Shown here in pieces: positions 1 to 7,683 of a stretch of DNA of 20,856 nt (the first letter of the stretch is position 1; each line of letters starts with the position of its first letter). A model generated the notes under the pieces. The model ran no database searches and was not told the DNA's origin. It was given only the letters and a program-made list of their open reading frames with translations. The stretch is from Lachnospiraceae bacterium (GTDB lineage: Bacteria > Bacillota_A > Clostridia > Lachnospirales > Lachnospiraceae), in contig JAQUUB010000077.1 in assembly GCA_028694115.1 (NCBI GenBank), positions 1 through 20,856 on the forward strand, written 5' to 3'. The translations under genes and the position numbers were made by a program.

Positions 1-286
1 CCGCAATTTCCTCGTTGCTTGGATATCTACCTTCTAAAACAATTTTTCCATCCAATGTAGTAACTGGAAGTTTGTCTATTCCAACCGTATTTACATAGTT
101 GTTTACTTCTGCGTTGTTGATAAATTCCTGCGGTTCCTTGGATAGATTAAACCTGTCCAGTTTGATCTCTTTTTTGGCAAGTGCTTTTATAACTGCTGAG
201 ATACGAATTAATTCTGTATCTACCCCCACACCACTAAATCCTGTGTTACAACACATGGCTGGTTCAAAAATCTGTAATTTTTTCAT
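1..286 (-). CDS. arsD: ArsD arsenite metallochaperone (C-terminus beyond window)
   Basis: ArsD hands As(III)/Sb(III) to the ArsA ATPase of the arsenite efflux pump and acts in the cytoplasm. The translation begins MKKLQIFEPAMCCNTGFSG and continues with KLPVTTLDGKIVLEGRYPS near the edge, the typical ArsD fold with its vicinal cysteine pair at residues 12-13. The start ATG (284-286) has an AGGAGG ribosome site about 10 bases upstream. About 95 codons are visible and the end is cut off. The residue matching Cys18 of the plasmid R773 protein is Ser here, so one of the three thiols of the classical metalloid site is missing. It lies downstream of arsR on the same strand; arsA and a pump gene would be expected beyond the left edge (inference). 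Confidence 0.93.
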   Translation of the reverse strand, partial: MKKLQIFEPAMCCNTGFSGVGVDTELIRISAVIKALAKKEIKLDRFNLSKEPQEFINNAEVNNYVNTVGIDKLPVTTLDGKIVLEGRYPSNEEIA

Positions 287-356
287 TGTCCAATAGCCTC
301 CTCGTATTTTTTTCTACGTTCTTGTTTGTCTTGCCTCTATCGCCTCTCATTGCCAC

Positions 357-398
357 TCATACAGAGCGACAATGATACATTCTTTTACAAAAACACAT
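357..398 (-). CDS. Possible 13-codon cysteine-rich peptide between arsR and arsD
   Basis: A GGAGG ribosome site (406-410) stands 7 bases before an ATG that opens the peptide MCFCKRMYHCRSV, ended by TGA. Three of 13 residues are cysteine. The signal-to-start spacing is as good as that of the real genes nearby, and the peptide lies inside an operon whose inducer binds thiols. It could be a leader peptide that couples translation to arsenite, or a decayed gene start. Expression is not shown; the call rests only on the ribosome site and the cysteine content. Confidence 0.3.
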   Translation of the reverse strand: MCFCKRMYHCRSV

Positions 399-422
399 AG
401 CGGTTCCTCCACATCTTTTCAT

Positions 423-451
423 ATAGAAATATAGAAATACTTCTATGTAAA
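423..451 (-). promoter_or_regulatory. Candidate internal operator/promoter in the ars operon
   Basis: A palindrome with arms ATAGAA and TTCTAT lies at 431-446, and the string TTTCTATAT occurs here twice on the minus strand and once in the arsR promoter. A weak -35 (TTTACA, 451-446) and -10 (TTCTAT, 428-423) flank it at 17 bases. The shared element suggests a second ArsR binding site, but this is inference. Confidence 0.3.
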
Positions 452-463
452 TTTTATTTTTTT

Positions 464-484
464 ACCGATGCTCTTCACATCGGT
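464..484. terminator. Hairpin after arsR
   Basis: Arms ACCGATG (464-470) and CATCGGT (478-484) enclose a 7-base loop directly beyond the arsR stop codon. On the plus strand a short T run follows. On the minus strand, the direction of ars transcription, an A-rich run follows, so it is not a classical terminator for arsR. It may act as an mRNA processing or stability element between arsR and arsD. Confidence 0.4.
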
Positions 485-488
485 ATTT

Positions 489-788
489 TTATCTGCTTTG
501 TCCTGTTAGAATTTTTCCAATATCCGCATTAAAGCTTGATAGCATTTCTTGGTTTGCAGAATAATAACTCCATTTTCCTTCTTTTCTAACATTTACAATA
601 CCTATATCGCATAATAATTTCATGTCATGGGAAAGTGTTGGTTGTGTTATTTGGAACTCCTCCAAGATGTCACAGGCACATAATTCTTTATCAGCCAACA
701 TAGCAACAATTTTAAGTCTCTTTGAATCAGCAAGCACTTTTAAAACTTTAGCATATCTGATATAGTCTTCTTCCAACTTCCTTCTCAC
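489..788 (-). CDS. arsR: ArsR-family arsenite-responsive repressor
   Basis: A small winged-helix repressor of the SmtB/ArsR family that releases DNA when As(III) binds. The metal-binding motif ELCACD (Cys-X-Cys at the start of the recognition region) is present, followed by the helix-turn-helix segment QITQPTLSHDMKLL and a wing with VRKEGKWSYYS. This is the classical ArsR type. The longest frame starts with GTG at 786-788, which has no well-spaced ribosome site. An in-frame TTG at 774-776 has AGGTGA about 8 bases upstream and is at least as likely a start, giving 95 residues. It is the first gene of the ars operon and probably represses its own promoter just upstream. Confidence 0.92.
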   Translation of the reverse strand: MRRKLEEDYIRYAKVLKVLADSKRLKIVAMLADKELCACDILEEFQITQPTLSHDMKLLCDIGIVNVRKEGKWSYYSANQEMLSSFNADIGKILTGQSR

Positions 789-814
789 CTCACATTGATT
801 TCTTTCTATGCGTC

Positions 815-843
815 ATTATATTCCTTATATAGAAAAAAGTCAA
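815..843 (-). promoter_or_regulatory. Sigma-A promoter of the ars operon
   Basis: TTGACT (843-838) and TATAAT (820-815) are separated by exactly 17 bases. The spacer and flank contain TTTCTATAT and, past the -10, ATAGAA, the same half-sites seen between arsR and arsD, so ArsR probably binds over this promoter. Confidence 0.8.
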
Positions 844-910
844 TGTATTTTTTCAAAAAAATCAAAAAGTAGTATACGGCTTTCTATCAACAGTCCGGAT
901 ATAGCCTGAC

Positions 911-1717
911 CTATGCATTTAAAAACTTTAAGACCTGGAAATTGAAATCTTTTGCCTCTTCGTATGTACTATGTCCATATCCCTTATATATTTTTAGCCG
1001 GCTCCCATTTATCAGCTCTGCCATTTCTTCGGATGCATTTTCACCAACAACTTTGTCCTCATCCCCTCCTACAATGAGCACCGGACACTGTATTGTGTGA
1101 ATTAACGCAGAACTATCATGGGTCATACAGGCAGTCGCTTGAATAATAAAATTATTTAAGCTTTTAGGTTTCATATATGCAGACAGAACATGGTTAAAGG
1201 GGCGCTGCATTTTTGCACGCTTTGGAGTGTATATTTTTTCGGCCATATCCACAAAAATACCCTTAAAATCATTTTGATCAGCAAGAGAAATCCAATTGGA
1301 AAGCACTCGTGATGAAATTTTATTTGGCCTGCATAACGTTACAGCAAGAACAAGTTTTTCTACCAGCTCCGGATAATCTATTGCCAGATACTGCGCAATC
1401 ATTCCTCCCTGAGATACACCAAAAACACTGGCCTTTTGTATGCCGAGCTTCTTTATTACTGTAGCCAGATCTGCTGCCATATTCCTTGTAGTGTAGCCCT
1501 TCTCAATCTGATTTTTTCTGCTAAACACATATACTTTATAGTCTTTTACAAATATTCTATACATAAAAGAATAAGAAAATGCCGTACCTTTCACGCTCTT
1601 TAAGGCGTCACCCAATCCGGGAATCATAATAAGACTTTTTTCACCATATCCAAATTCTACGTAATCCATATCTGTTCTGCCGATTTTTATATTACAATTT
1701 TTCGCATTGTAAAACAT
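911..1717 (-). CDS. Alpha/beta-fold hydrolase
   Basis: A cytoplasmic hydrolase of the alpha/beta superfamily; the substrate cannot be told from sequence. The nucleophile elbow is GVSQGG with Ser102, the acid is probably Asp221 in GGDEDKVV, and the histidine is His249 in YGHSTYEE. The early strand motif IMIPGLGD supplies the oxyanion region. The start at ATG 1715-1717 was chosen because AAAGGAG lies 7 bases upstream. A longer frame opening at 1747 overlaps the preceding gene and lacks such a site. The protein has 268 residues, normal for the family. It follows the GNAT gene by 16 bases and is probably co-transcribed with it. Confidence 0.85.
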   Translation of the reverse strand: MFYNAKNCNIKIGRTDMDYVEFGYGEKSLIMIPGLGDALKSVKGTAFSYSFMYRIFVKDYKVYVFSRKNQIEKGYTTRNMAADLATVIKKLGIQKASVFGVSQGGMIAQYLAIDYPELVEKLVLAVTLCRPNKISSRVLSNWISLADQNDFKGIFVDMAEKIYTPKRAKMQRPFNHVLSAYMKPKSLNNFIIQATACMTHDSSALIHTIQCPVLIVGGDEDKVVGENASEEMAELINGSRLKIYKGYGHSTYEEAKDFNFQVLKFLNA

Positions 1718-1733
1718 AGTCAAACTCCTTTGA

Positions 1734-2222
1734 TCAAGTGAGATCACAAACCATCAAATACTCTGTTTCATCGGCACCATCTCCGATTATCTCGAACCCC
1801 ACATTTTTATACATGGAAACAGCGTAATTTTCCTTATTCACCCCAAGTGACGCCCTCTTATAGCCCTTTTCTTTTAACAATTGAAGCATCTTTTTCATCA
1901 AAGCTGTACCAATTCCTTTGTTCCTATATTCTTTGTAAAGAGAAATAGAAAAAGACGGCGTTTCATCATCCATATGTCCATACTCATCCGCAATTCCGAC
2001 CCAAACGGCACCGACTACTTTTTTATCAACTTCTGCCACATAACAATAGTCATCCGGATGTGTTCCAAACTCCTTGATGGCAGCATACATTTGAGGATTG
2101 AAATAAATGATATCTCTCGGCACTTCTTTCGTGTACCAATCCGGAATAAAGATGGCCTCATAAAGGAAATCATCCAAAAGCGAGACTTCTTCTTTGCGCA
2201 TTTCTCTGATAATATAACTCAT
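1734..2222 (-). CDS. GNAT-family N-acetyltransferase
   Basis: Transfers an acetyl group from acetyl-CoA to an unknown amine. Motif A, which binds the pyrophosphate of acetyl-CoA, is seen as YRNKGIGTALMKK (about residues 99-111), followed by the motif B region with YAVSMYKNVGFEIIG (about 133-147). The 162-residue length fits a single GNAT domain. The start at ATG 2220-2222 is set by GGGAGG about 7 bases upstream. A longer reading from 2348 would overlap the helicase gene and add an unrelated basic stretch. It lies between the helicase and hydrolase genes on the same strand. Confidence 0.87.
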   Translation of the reverse strand: MSYIIREMRKEEVSLLDDFLYEAIFIPDWYTKEVPRDIIYFNPQMYAAIKEFGTHPDDYCYVAEVDKKVVGAVWVGIADEYGHMDDETPSFSISLYKEYRNKGIGTALMKKMLQLLKEKGYKRASLGVNKENYAVSMYKNVGFEIIGDGADETEYLMVCDLT

Positions 2223-2331
2223 ATCCAGTCCTCCCAAATTTAAAATTATCGCCGTCTCCCGCCGCATATGCATACACACAAGCTGAATGTTTCTAATATC
2301 TATTATTATACTTTGCCTTCGCTTCACTGGT

Positions 2332-5052
2332 TTATTTCTGGATAACATTAACTTTATTTTTTATAAAATCCATAATCTTATTCCTGATTTCACTGTCTGT
2401 TGTTCTAAGCCTTAACAATGGAATTTTCGCTTTATCCAGAATACTATTTTTCAGTTTGTCTCTTTCTTTTTGCTCTGGCATATTATGATAGCCGCCATCT
2501 ACCTCAATTACCACAAATGGAGTCTTGCCAATCTTATAATAGATTACAAAATCACAGCTTGCTCTGTTTTTCATATATTGCTTTTCTCGTTCACTATATA
2601 TATCGACATTTTCCGTAATTAATTGTTTTAAATATATTTGTCTGTGGAACATAAATGTCGAAAACTCTTCTAATAATAATATTTCTCTCAACAATTGTGA
2701 AACGATCTGCTCTGACTTGAATTTAGAATCCCTTGAATCAAGTTTGGCAGCCAATCTTTCTAAAGATGCATCATATTCAGTGTACAATAAATCAAAAGCC
2801 GAAATAACCGGACTGTCAATAACGAATTTTTCATTTGCATAATACTCAATGTATCTTATTAACGCAGCAATGTGATTATTATTCCCTCTAAAAATATCCT
2901 GCCCGGTCACCAGCATAAATTTCTCTTGCGCTCTGGAAACAGCCACATTAACCAGCGGCGCATTATCCACAAAATTCAGTTGTCGTTGACTCACCCTCTT
3001 TTTGTCAAGTACTGTTGAAAATATAATATGATTGCATTCTCGCCCTTGGAATTTATGTACCGTATTTTCTATCATTTCTTCCGGCAGCATATGTCTCGCC
3101 AGAGCAACCTGATTATTATATGGCGCAATAAATCCTGTTGTATGCGTACCATCGCCAGTTTCTATGAAACCACTTGTTTCCATTGCTTTCAAAACCGACT
3201 CAATTTCCCTCTGATTTTCATACCTGCGCATATGGTTCCCGCGTGCGGTACTTATCAGTAACAGGGCATCTTCACCTTTATCTTCCGTCATAGGAATTAG
3301 TTGATTATCATAAAACTGCTTATTGCAGAATTGTATAATCTTAGGGTGGCATCTGTAATGCTCCTTAAGTATGACCCGCGGTATCTTTTTCTGAAAGACT
3401 TCGCAGACTGAGTCCAAGAGACTGTATTGTGTACAATCATAATTTTTGTTAGGACTTATATTTTTTGTGGGGACGGGTATATGGGGCAGTTGCTTTCTAT
3501 CTCCAACCACAATTATATTTTTGGCACATCCCAGACAAAGTATTCCCGGAACTAAATCTTGCTGTGAAGCCTCATCAATAATCACATAATCCAGTAAGTA
3601 ACCGTCACCTATAGAGTTTACGAGAGAATGCGAACTACTCCCAATCACAGGATATTGTTTCATGAAAGAATCAAAATTGCTTTTATAGTTTTCAGCCGTA
3701 AATGAAGTCTTTTCTCCTGATCTTCTGTTATTCAAACACTGATACAAATAATCCATGGATCTTTTCTTTAATTTTTCTAAATTAGCGTCAAAATTAGCCT
3801 GTTTTAATTTATCTTCAATTGCTTCCTTCTCTTTCGTAATCTCTTCAAATAGTTTTTCATAATAGGTATATTGCAGGGAAAAGATAAAACTCTCTCGATT
3901 CTCGACAACATCTAGAAATTTACTTTTAAAAATTCTAAATCCTATCAACAAATTCCATTTATTCCTAAATGTTAAACGCCTATCGGAAATGCTTTTCATG
4001 TAGGCAGCCAAATCCATGATCTTCTCATTGCTGATTTTATATTTGCTTATATAATCTATCTCTATTTCTGGATGACTTTTAATCCAATCAGCCATATATT
4101 CTTTTTCAATTATAATTTCATATAGCAGACTTTGAAATTGTGCTGCCATATTTTTATCATAAAGATATTGCTCCACATCTTGAAATAATTGCACAATTTC
4201 CTCTTTCTCGACAGGAGCAAAAGCCAAGTCACTTCTATCATTCTCCTGTATTGTAAAAAACTGTTCTCTTTTCTCTTTCCTACCAAGTTTTGCAATCAAA
4301 AAATCAAGCTTTACTCTTTCTAATTTTTCATATACATTTTCTACAGCAAAATTGTTGTTTGAAACAATGGCACATGTCTTTCCATCCATTATAATATTCG
4401 CGATAATATTTAGAATGGTTTGCGTTTTGCCAGTTCCCGGGGGGCCCTCAATTACACTGACTTGTGATGCAAATGCATTCTTCACAGCCATCATCTGTGT
4501 CTCGTTCACTCCAAAAGGATATATTAAAAACTCTTTTTGTTTTCTCTCTTTAGTAATTCCGGTTATATACGCATTTAATCCTGTTTCCGCACATGGAATA
4601 ATCTTTTTAAACTGTGAAACAACACTAGATCTAATTATTCTGTCTTTTTCTTCTTCAGCATCTGCTTCTCTTTCCTTAGCCACATCGAAAAAATATTCAA
4701 ATATATCACTATCACTGATATCTGTCGACTTTATAAGCTCGACATTTTCTTTTTTAACAAAATAAATCTTATCACCTGTCTCATATTTAACACCAAAATA
4801 TTTATATCCAATCTCAAATACACTTTGTATTTGACTATATGTACATTTTATTTTATTAAACAGTAAATCCTCTTCCCTGTTTATCGTGGGCTCTATTCTC
4901 CACTCCCTGTATGGGCGTCTATACTTTTTTCCAGAAGGATAGGTAACGGTCAATTCCCAGTTGTCATCACTCCTCCTGCTAATATTCCAATCAATAAAAA
5001 ATATTGGTTTGTTGTCTAAAAAAAGCTGAACTTCGCTGTTATTCTTTATCAT
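2332..5052 (-). CDS. SF1 (Upf1/DNA2-like) helicase with C-terminal DUF2726/Vsr-like nuclease domain
   Basis: A 906-residue protein. Residues 1-180 are an unassigned N-terminal region. The helicase motifs follow in order: Walker A GPPGTGKT (203-210), a long helical insert (about 260-470), Walker B IIDEAS (491-496), GDRKQLPH (517-524), RCHPKII (567-573), HKFQGRE (666-672) and NVAVSRAQ (702-709). The C-terminus has a PD-(D/E)XK-like nuclease signature: CDFVIYY (833-839), VVIEVDGGYH (847-856), ERDKLKN and IPLLRLRT. All key helicase residues are present. Helicase-Vsr fusions of this kind are found among phage-defence genes, so defence is the likely role (inference). The start has AGAGGA 8 bases upstream. 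It appears to head an operon with the GNAT and hydrolase genes. Confidence 0.87.
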   Translation of the reverse strand: MIKNNSEVQLFLDNKPIFFIDWNISRRSDDNWELTVTYPSGKKYRRPYREWRIEPTINREEDLLFNKIKCTYSQIQSVFEIGYKYFGVKYETGDKIYFVKKENVELIKSTDISDSDIFEYFFDVAKEREADAEEEKDRIIRSSVVSQFKKIIPCAETGLNAYITGITKERKQKEFLIYPFGVNETQMMAVKNAFASQVSVIEGPPGTGKTQTILNIIANIIMDGKTCAIVSNNNFAVENVYEKLERVKLDFLIAKLGRKEKREQFFTIQENDRSDLAFAPVEKEEIVQLFQDVEQYLYDKNMAAQFQSLLYEIIIEKEYMADWIKSHPEIEIDYISKYKISNEKIMDLAAYMKSISDRRLTFRNKWNLLIGFRIFKSKFLDVVENRESFIFSLQYTYYEKLFEEITKEKEAIEDKLKQANFDANLEKLKKRSMDYLYQCLNNRRSGEKTSFTAENYKSNFDSFMKQYPVIGSSSHSLVNSIGDGYLLDYVIIDEASQQDLVPGILCLGCAKNIIVVGDRKQLPHIPVPTKNISPNKNYDCTQYSLLDSVCEVFQKKIPRVILKEHYRCHPKIIQFCNKQFYDNQLIPMTEDKGEDALLLISTARGNHMRRYENQREIESVLKAMETSGFIETGDGTHTTGFIAPYNNQVALARHMLPEEMIENTVHKFQGRECNHIIFSTVLDKKRVSQRQLNFVDNAPLVNVAVSRAQEKFMLVTGQDIFRGNNNHIAALIRYIEYYANEKFVIDSPVISAFDLLYTEYDASLERLAAKLDSRDSKFKSEQIVSQLLREILLLEEFSTFMFHRQIYLKQLITENVDIYSEREKQYMKNRASCDFVIYYKIGKTPFVVIEVDGGYHNMPEQKERDKLKNSILDKAKIPLLRLRTTDSEIRNKIMDFIKNKVNVIQK

Positions 5053-5067
5053 CTTGAATTTCCTCTG

Positions 5068-5133
5068 CTATTCCTGTAATAACTCTTCATCGCTTGGCAG
5101 ATATAACTTATACTGTGGAGCGAAAATCGAACC
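5068..5133 (-). pseudogene. C-terminal remnant resembling YhcG/DUF1016-type PDDEXK nuclease
   Basis: An open stretch of 21 codons, closed upstream by a stop, ends FAPQYKLYLPSDEELLQE. This resembles the common end of DUF1016 (YhcG) nucleases, which finish with a YxLYLP-(S/D)-(E/D)EEL pattern. Its stop codon lies 15 bases before the helicase ATG, the spacing expected of a neighbour in an operon. The bulk of the gene seems to have been replaced by the RumA-like tail and RhuM gene upstream. Assignment is from memory of the family only. Confidence 0.45.
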
Positions 5134-5260
5134 TCAAAGCCAATCCCCGGAATCGGAGAATAACCTGACCGTCTGAATATCCTTTGTTTATGGGCTTTTT
5201 GGGCCCTTTTTCGACCCTTGTTATCAAGACTACCGTCTCAACTATCCGCAGATGTTGCAT
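5108..5260 (-). pseudogene. RumA/RlmD C-terminal tail remnant 1
   Basis: The frame from ATG 5258-5260 reads MQHLRIVETVVLITRVEK and then runs on into sequence with no recognisable family. VETVVLxxRVEK is the closing beta strand of 23S rRNA (uracil-5) methyltransferases of the RumA/RlmD family. The catalytic part is absent. It starts 24 bases beyond the stop of RhuM gene 1. The 12 bases GTTGAGACGGTA recur exactly in tail 3 at 13969-13980. Confidence 0.5.
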
Positions 5261-5271
5261 ATTCTGCAACA
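5253..5271. repeat. Small palindrome after RhuM gene 1
   Basis: Arms TGTTGCA (5253-5259) and TGCAACA (5265-5271) flank a 5-base loop. The stretch closely resembles the palindrome inside RhuM gene 2 and may be a remnant of another RhuM copy. Confidence 0.5.
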
Positions 5272-5284
5272 GTTCCCCTCAAGC

Positions 5285-6334
5285 TCATTCCTGCTTGCTT
5301 TGTTCCTCTAATTCCAGCAAGAATCTATCATAATCGGACATAAACATTCTATCCTGTACTATCCTATATTTTTCAAATTCTGTTTCTGCATGGAGCTTCG
5401 CCTGTTCAGCACTGATTTTTCCTTTGCCCGTAAGAATTTCATTTCCATTAAACTCTAAGAAGCCATCCAGTCGCTTAGCCCAATCCTCCATGCTCATGGG
5501 AATCTGACGCTCGGCCTGCAGCTCGGCATAATCAAGATACAGTGATACAATTCGCTCCATGTAGGACATCTCTTTATCATTCAGATAGTTCTTTGCAATT
5601 GACACATCCGTTTTTACGATTTTCCCATCCGGTGCTGCATCCCACGTGGTTAAGCCCATATGCTCCTTATCAGCATCTGCACGTTCCACAATCAGCTCTG
5701 CTGCCGTGTGTCTATGAACAGCCCAATGCATTTTATTCTGTACGGTCTGAAAGAAAATTCTGGTGGTCTTTGCATCTTTATCATAATCAAAGGCCGTAGC
5801 ATAAAGGTCGGTAATCTTCTGATAGAACTTACGCTCTGAAAGACGAATTTCTCGGATGCTTTGCAACTGACGCTCAAAATATTCATCCGTAAACATGTGA
5901 CCCTTTTTCAAACGCTCCTTATCCATCGTCCAGCCCTGAATGGTATAGTCCTTTACAATTTGACCTGACCATTTGCGGAAACGGACAGCACGGTCATTGT
6001 TCACCTTAAAACCAACGGCAATAATCATCTGAAGATTGTAGTGGACGACCTCACGGTTAACCTGACGAGAGCCTTCATTTTGAACTATAAAGAATTTCTT
6101 TATAGTTGCCTCCTGGGTGAGTTCTCCGTCTTCATATATTTTCTTAATATGTTGTCCAATATTCTGCACTGATACATCATACAGCTGCGCCATCATCCTC
6201 TGCGTCAACCATATATTTTCATCTTCATAGCGCATTTCCACGCTGTCAGCATTGTCACCAACTGCTGCAACATAGGTCAAATATTCAGCTGCTGAGCTAT
6301 GGATGGTTATTTCATCTTTTTTCTTATTTGCCAT
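5285..6334 (-). CDS. RhuM-family protein, copy 1
   Basis: A full-length (349-residue) member of the RhuM family (Virulence_RhuM), named after a Salmonella pathogenicity-island gene. Its biochemical role is unknown. Residues 43-67 (WLTQRMMAQLYDVSVQNIGQHI) look like a helix-turn-helix. Then come the family blocks HYNLQMIIAVGFKVNNDRAVRFRKW (98-122), YQKITDLYATAFDYD, VQNKMHWAVHRHTAAELI and the late block SIAKNYLNDKEMSYMERIVSLYLDYAELQAERQIPMSMEDW. The start has GGAGG 7 bases upstream. A perfect palindrome lies over codons 77-84. A RumA-like tail follows directly downstream. A transposase remnant lies upstream in the opposite direction. Confidence 0.88.
   Translation of the reverse strand: MANKKKDEITIHSSAAEYLTYVAAVGDNADSVEMRYEDENIWLTQRMMAQLYDVSVQNIGQHIKKIYEDGELTQEATIKKFFIVQNEGSRQVNREVVHYNLQMIIAVGFKVNNDRAVRFRKWSGQIVKDYTIQGWTMDKERLKKGHMFTDEYFERQLQSIREIRLSERKFYQKITDLYATAFDYDKDAKTTRIFFQTVQNKMHWAVHRHTAAELIVERADADKEHMGLTTWDAAPDGKIVKTDVSIAKNYLNDKEMSYMERIVSLYLDYAELQAERQIPMSMEDWAKRLDGFLEFNGNEILTGKGKISAEQAKLHAETEFEKYRIVQDRMFMSDYDRFLLELEEQSKQE
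6083..6107. repeat. Perfect 12-bp-arm palindrome inside RhuM copy 1
   Basis: Left arm AACTATAAAGAA (6083-6094), one central base, and its exact reverse complement (6096-6107). On the coding strand the centre is the third base of the Lys codon in the Lys-Phe pair at residues 80-81. The same position is palindromic in the other two RhuM genes. Confidence 0.9.
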
Positions 6335-6466
6335 GCTCTTTCCTCCAATACATCATCATACTCTCTCTAAATCTCTAAGCCAGTAAATTCAAGACTTTCA
6401 GATCCCTCTTTTATTAAAATCCCCCACTTTTTGCCAAAAACGCTTGACAACTTCATCGAAAAACGC

Positions 6467-6516
6467 GGCGCTTTGCGCCTATTGATTAATAAGTACCGTT
6501 CGCTTGCGGGTGGTAC
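6467..6516. repeat. Two hairpins before the transposase
   Basis: GGCGC-TTT-GCGCC forms a tight stem (6467-6479). GTACC (6493-6497) and GGTAC (6512-6516) form a second one with CGC/GCG pairing in its loop. They sit just before the transposase start and may belong to the end of the insertion sequence. No terminal inverted repeats could be fixed. The rest of 6335-6542 shows no gene. Confidence 0.5.
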
Positions 6517-6542
6517 ACATTTTTCGATTGGAGACGATTTTT

Positions 6543-7456
6543 ATGTTACCTGTTAACTGTGGCAGTCATGCTGACTACCAAAATTTTATTCTTGAAAATT
6601 TACGTAAATATTATCCGAATCCAGATTCTATTGCTCGTTCCACTTGGGATATCATCGACCGTTTTTGGAACCTTGATCTTTCCTTTACTGATGACTTCAT
6701 GAAGCCTAAATACTCTGTCTTTGGTCCCAAACTCAGGACTCCGCCCTGCATGCAACGCTCCTACCTGTTATCCATTGATTTTAAAGTATCTTCTGTGACA
6801 GACTGGGCTGCGCAGCTTAAAATCAATCCGCTCTATGCCATTCTTAGTGGCTTTAAGTTTGGCGATGCTCCGGGTGTTGGTACTTTCTATGACTTTTTCT
6901 CCAGGCTGTTGGATCAGGATGAAAATCATCTTTCTCCCCATATCCATCCGCTGAAAACAAAAGTAAAAAGCCAGAGACCAAGGGGGGCAGACCGCCTGTT
7001 TGTAAAAATGATTTTACCATTGATAAGGATGGTGTTCCTATCTGTCAGGCTGGTCTTCGTATACGCCACGATGGTGTGGAAAAAGCTAAGGGAAGGAGTA
7101 AATTCAAGTGTCCTAATATCAGCCGTAAGGGCGGCTGTATTACTTGTACTTGTGGAAATCCCTGCTCCGATGCCAAATACGGACGCACGGTTCATTTAGT
7201 AATGAATGACAATCCCCGTCTGTTTAACGATCCACCACGAAGCAGTAAGGAATGGAAACTTGAATACAATGCAAGAACTTCTGCTGAACGCTCTAACAAA
7301 CGTGAGAAATTAGACTTTAAATTAGAAGACGGCAGACACCGCTCTACTAAGATGTGGTACTGCCGCCTCTATCACATCCTGATGTTACAACATCTGGATG
7401 CATGGGATATGCCTTTCGAATCCACCCTCAGAAAGTTGATTCTACAAACAGCATAA
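6543..7456 (+). pseudogene. Internally deleted DDE transposase
   Basis: The first part, from ATG 6543 (GGAG upstream), reads through ARSTWDIIDRFWNLDLSFTDDF and YAILSGFKFGDAPGVGTFYDFF to KTKVK near 6968. The sequence then continues in another frame with a zinc-ribbon-like part (CQAGLRIRHDG, KFKCPNISRKGGCITC, CSDAKYGRTV) and the conserved end SSKEWKLEYNARTSAERSNK to DAWDMPFESTLRK. Related intact transposases carry a long middle part with the catalytic acidic residues between these blocks, and it is missing here. The gene is therefore dead, through an internal deletion that also shifts the frame. The family is an IS4/IS1182-like DDE group; the exact IS is not identified. Confidence 0.75.
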
Positions 7457-7683
7457 TCCAGAGACTATTATTTCTCATTTTTTCAAACATAGCGACAGTT
7501 ATATCTATTTCTTGTACCTATTTTTACGCTCATGGATATATTTACTTTTCAAAGTACTATACCAGAGCTTTGCTGGCATGATCACTCAAGATTCCGAGAG
7601 ATCATATCTGGAGAAAGAGATGGCATCTGCAACCTGTTTCTTTCTCTGCTCATGCTTTTAGTACTATAAATTAGGTACACGAG
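7457..7683. other. Gene-free stretch, probable insertion-sequence right flank
   Basis: No supported gene is seen on either strand. An inverted repeat with arms AGAAAGA (7612-7618) and TCTTTCT (7639-7645) lies near the end of the LlaJI-type nuclease gene. It could be the IS end or a weak terminator, but no T run follows on the minus strand. Confidence 0.35.

Noticed and set aside
270..356. 28-codon frame running into arsD in another frame
   Set aside because: No good ribosome site of its own and overlaps the well-supported arsD start.
464..484. Hairpin as a rho-independent terminator of arsR
   Set aside because: The minus strand has an A-rich, not T-rich, run after the stem.
4352..4765. Plus-strand open frame of 137 codons
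   Set aside because: It lies wholly antisense to the helicase gene, which has all its motifs.
5192..5211. GGGC/GCCC stem followed by T5 as a plus-strand terminator
   Set aside because: Only 4 bp of stem, and no plus-strand gene ends nearby.
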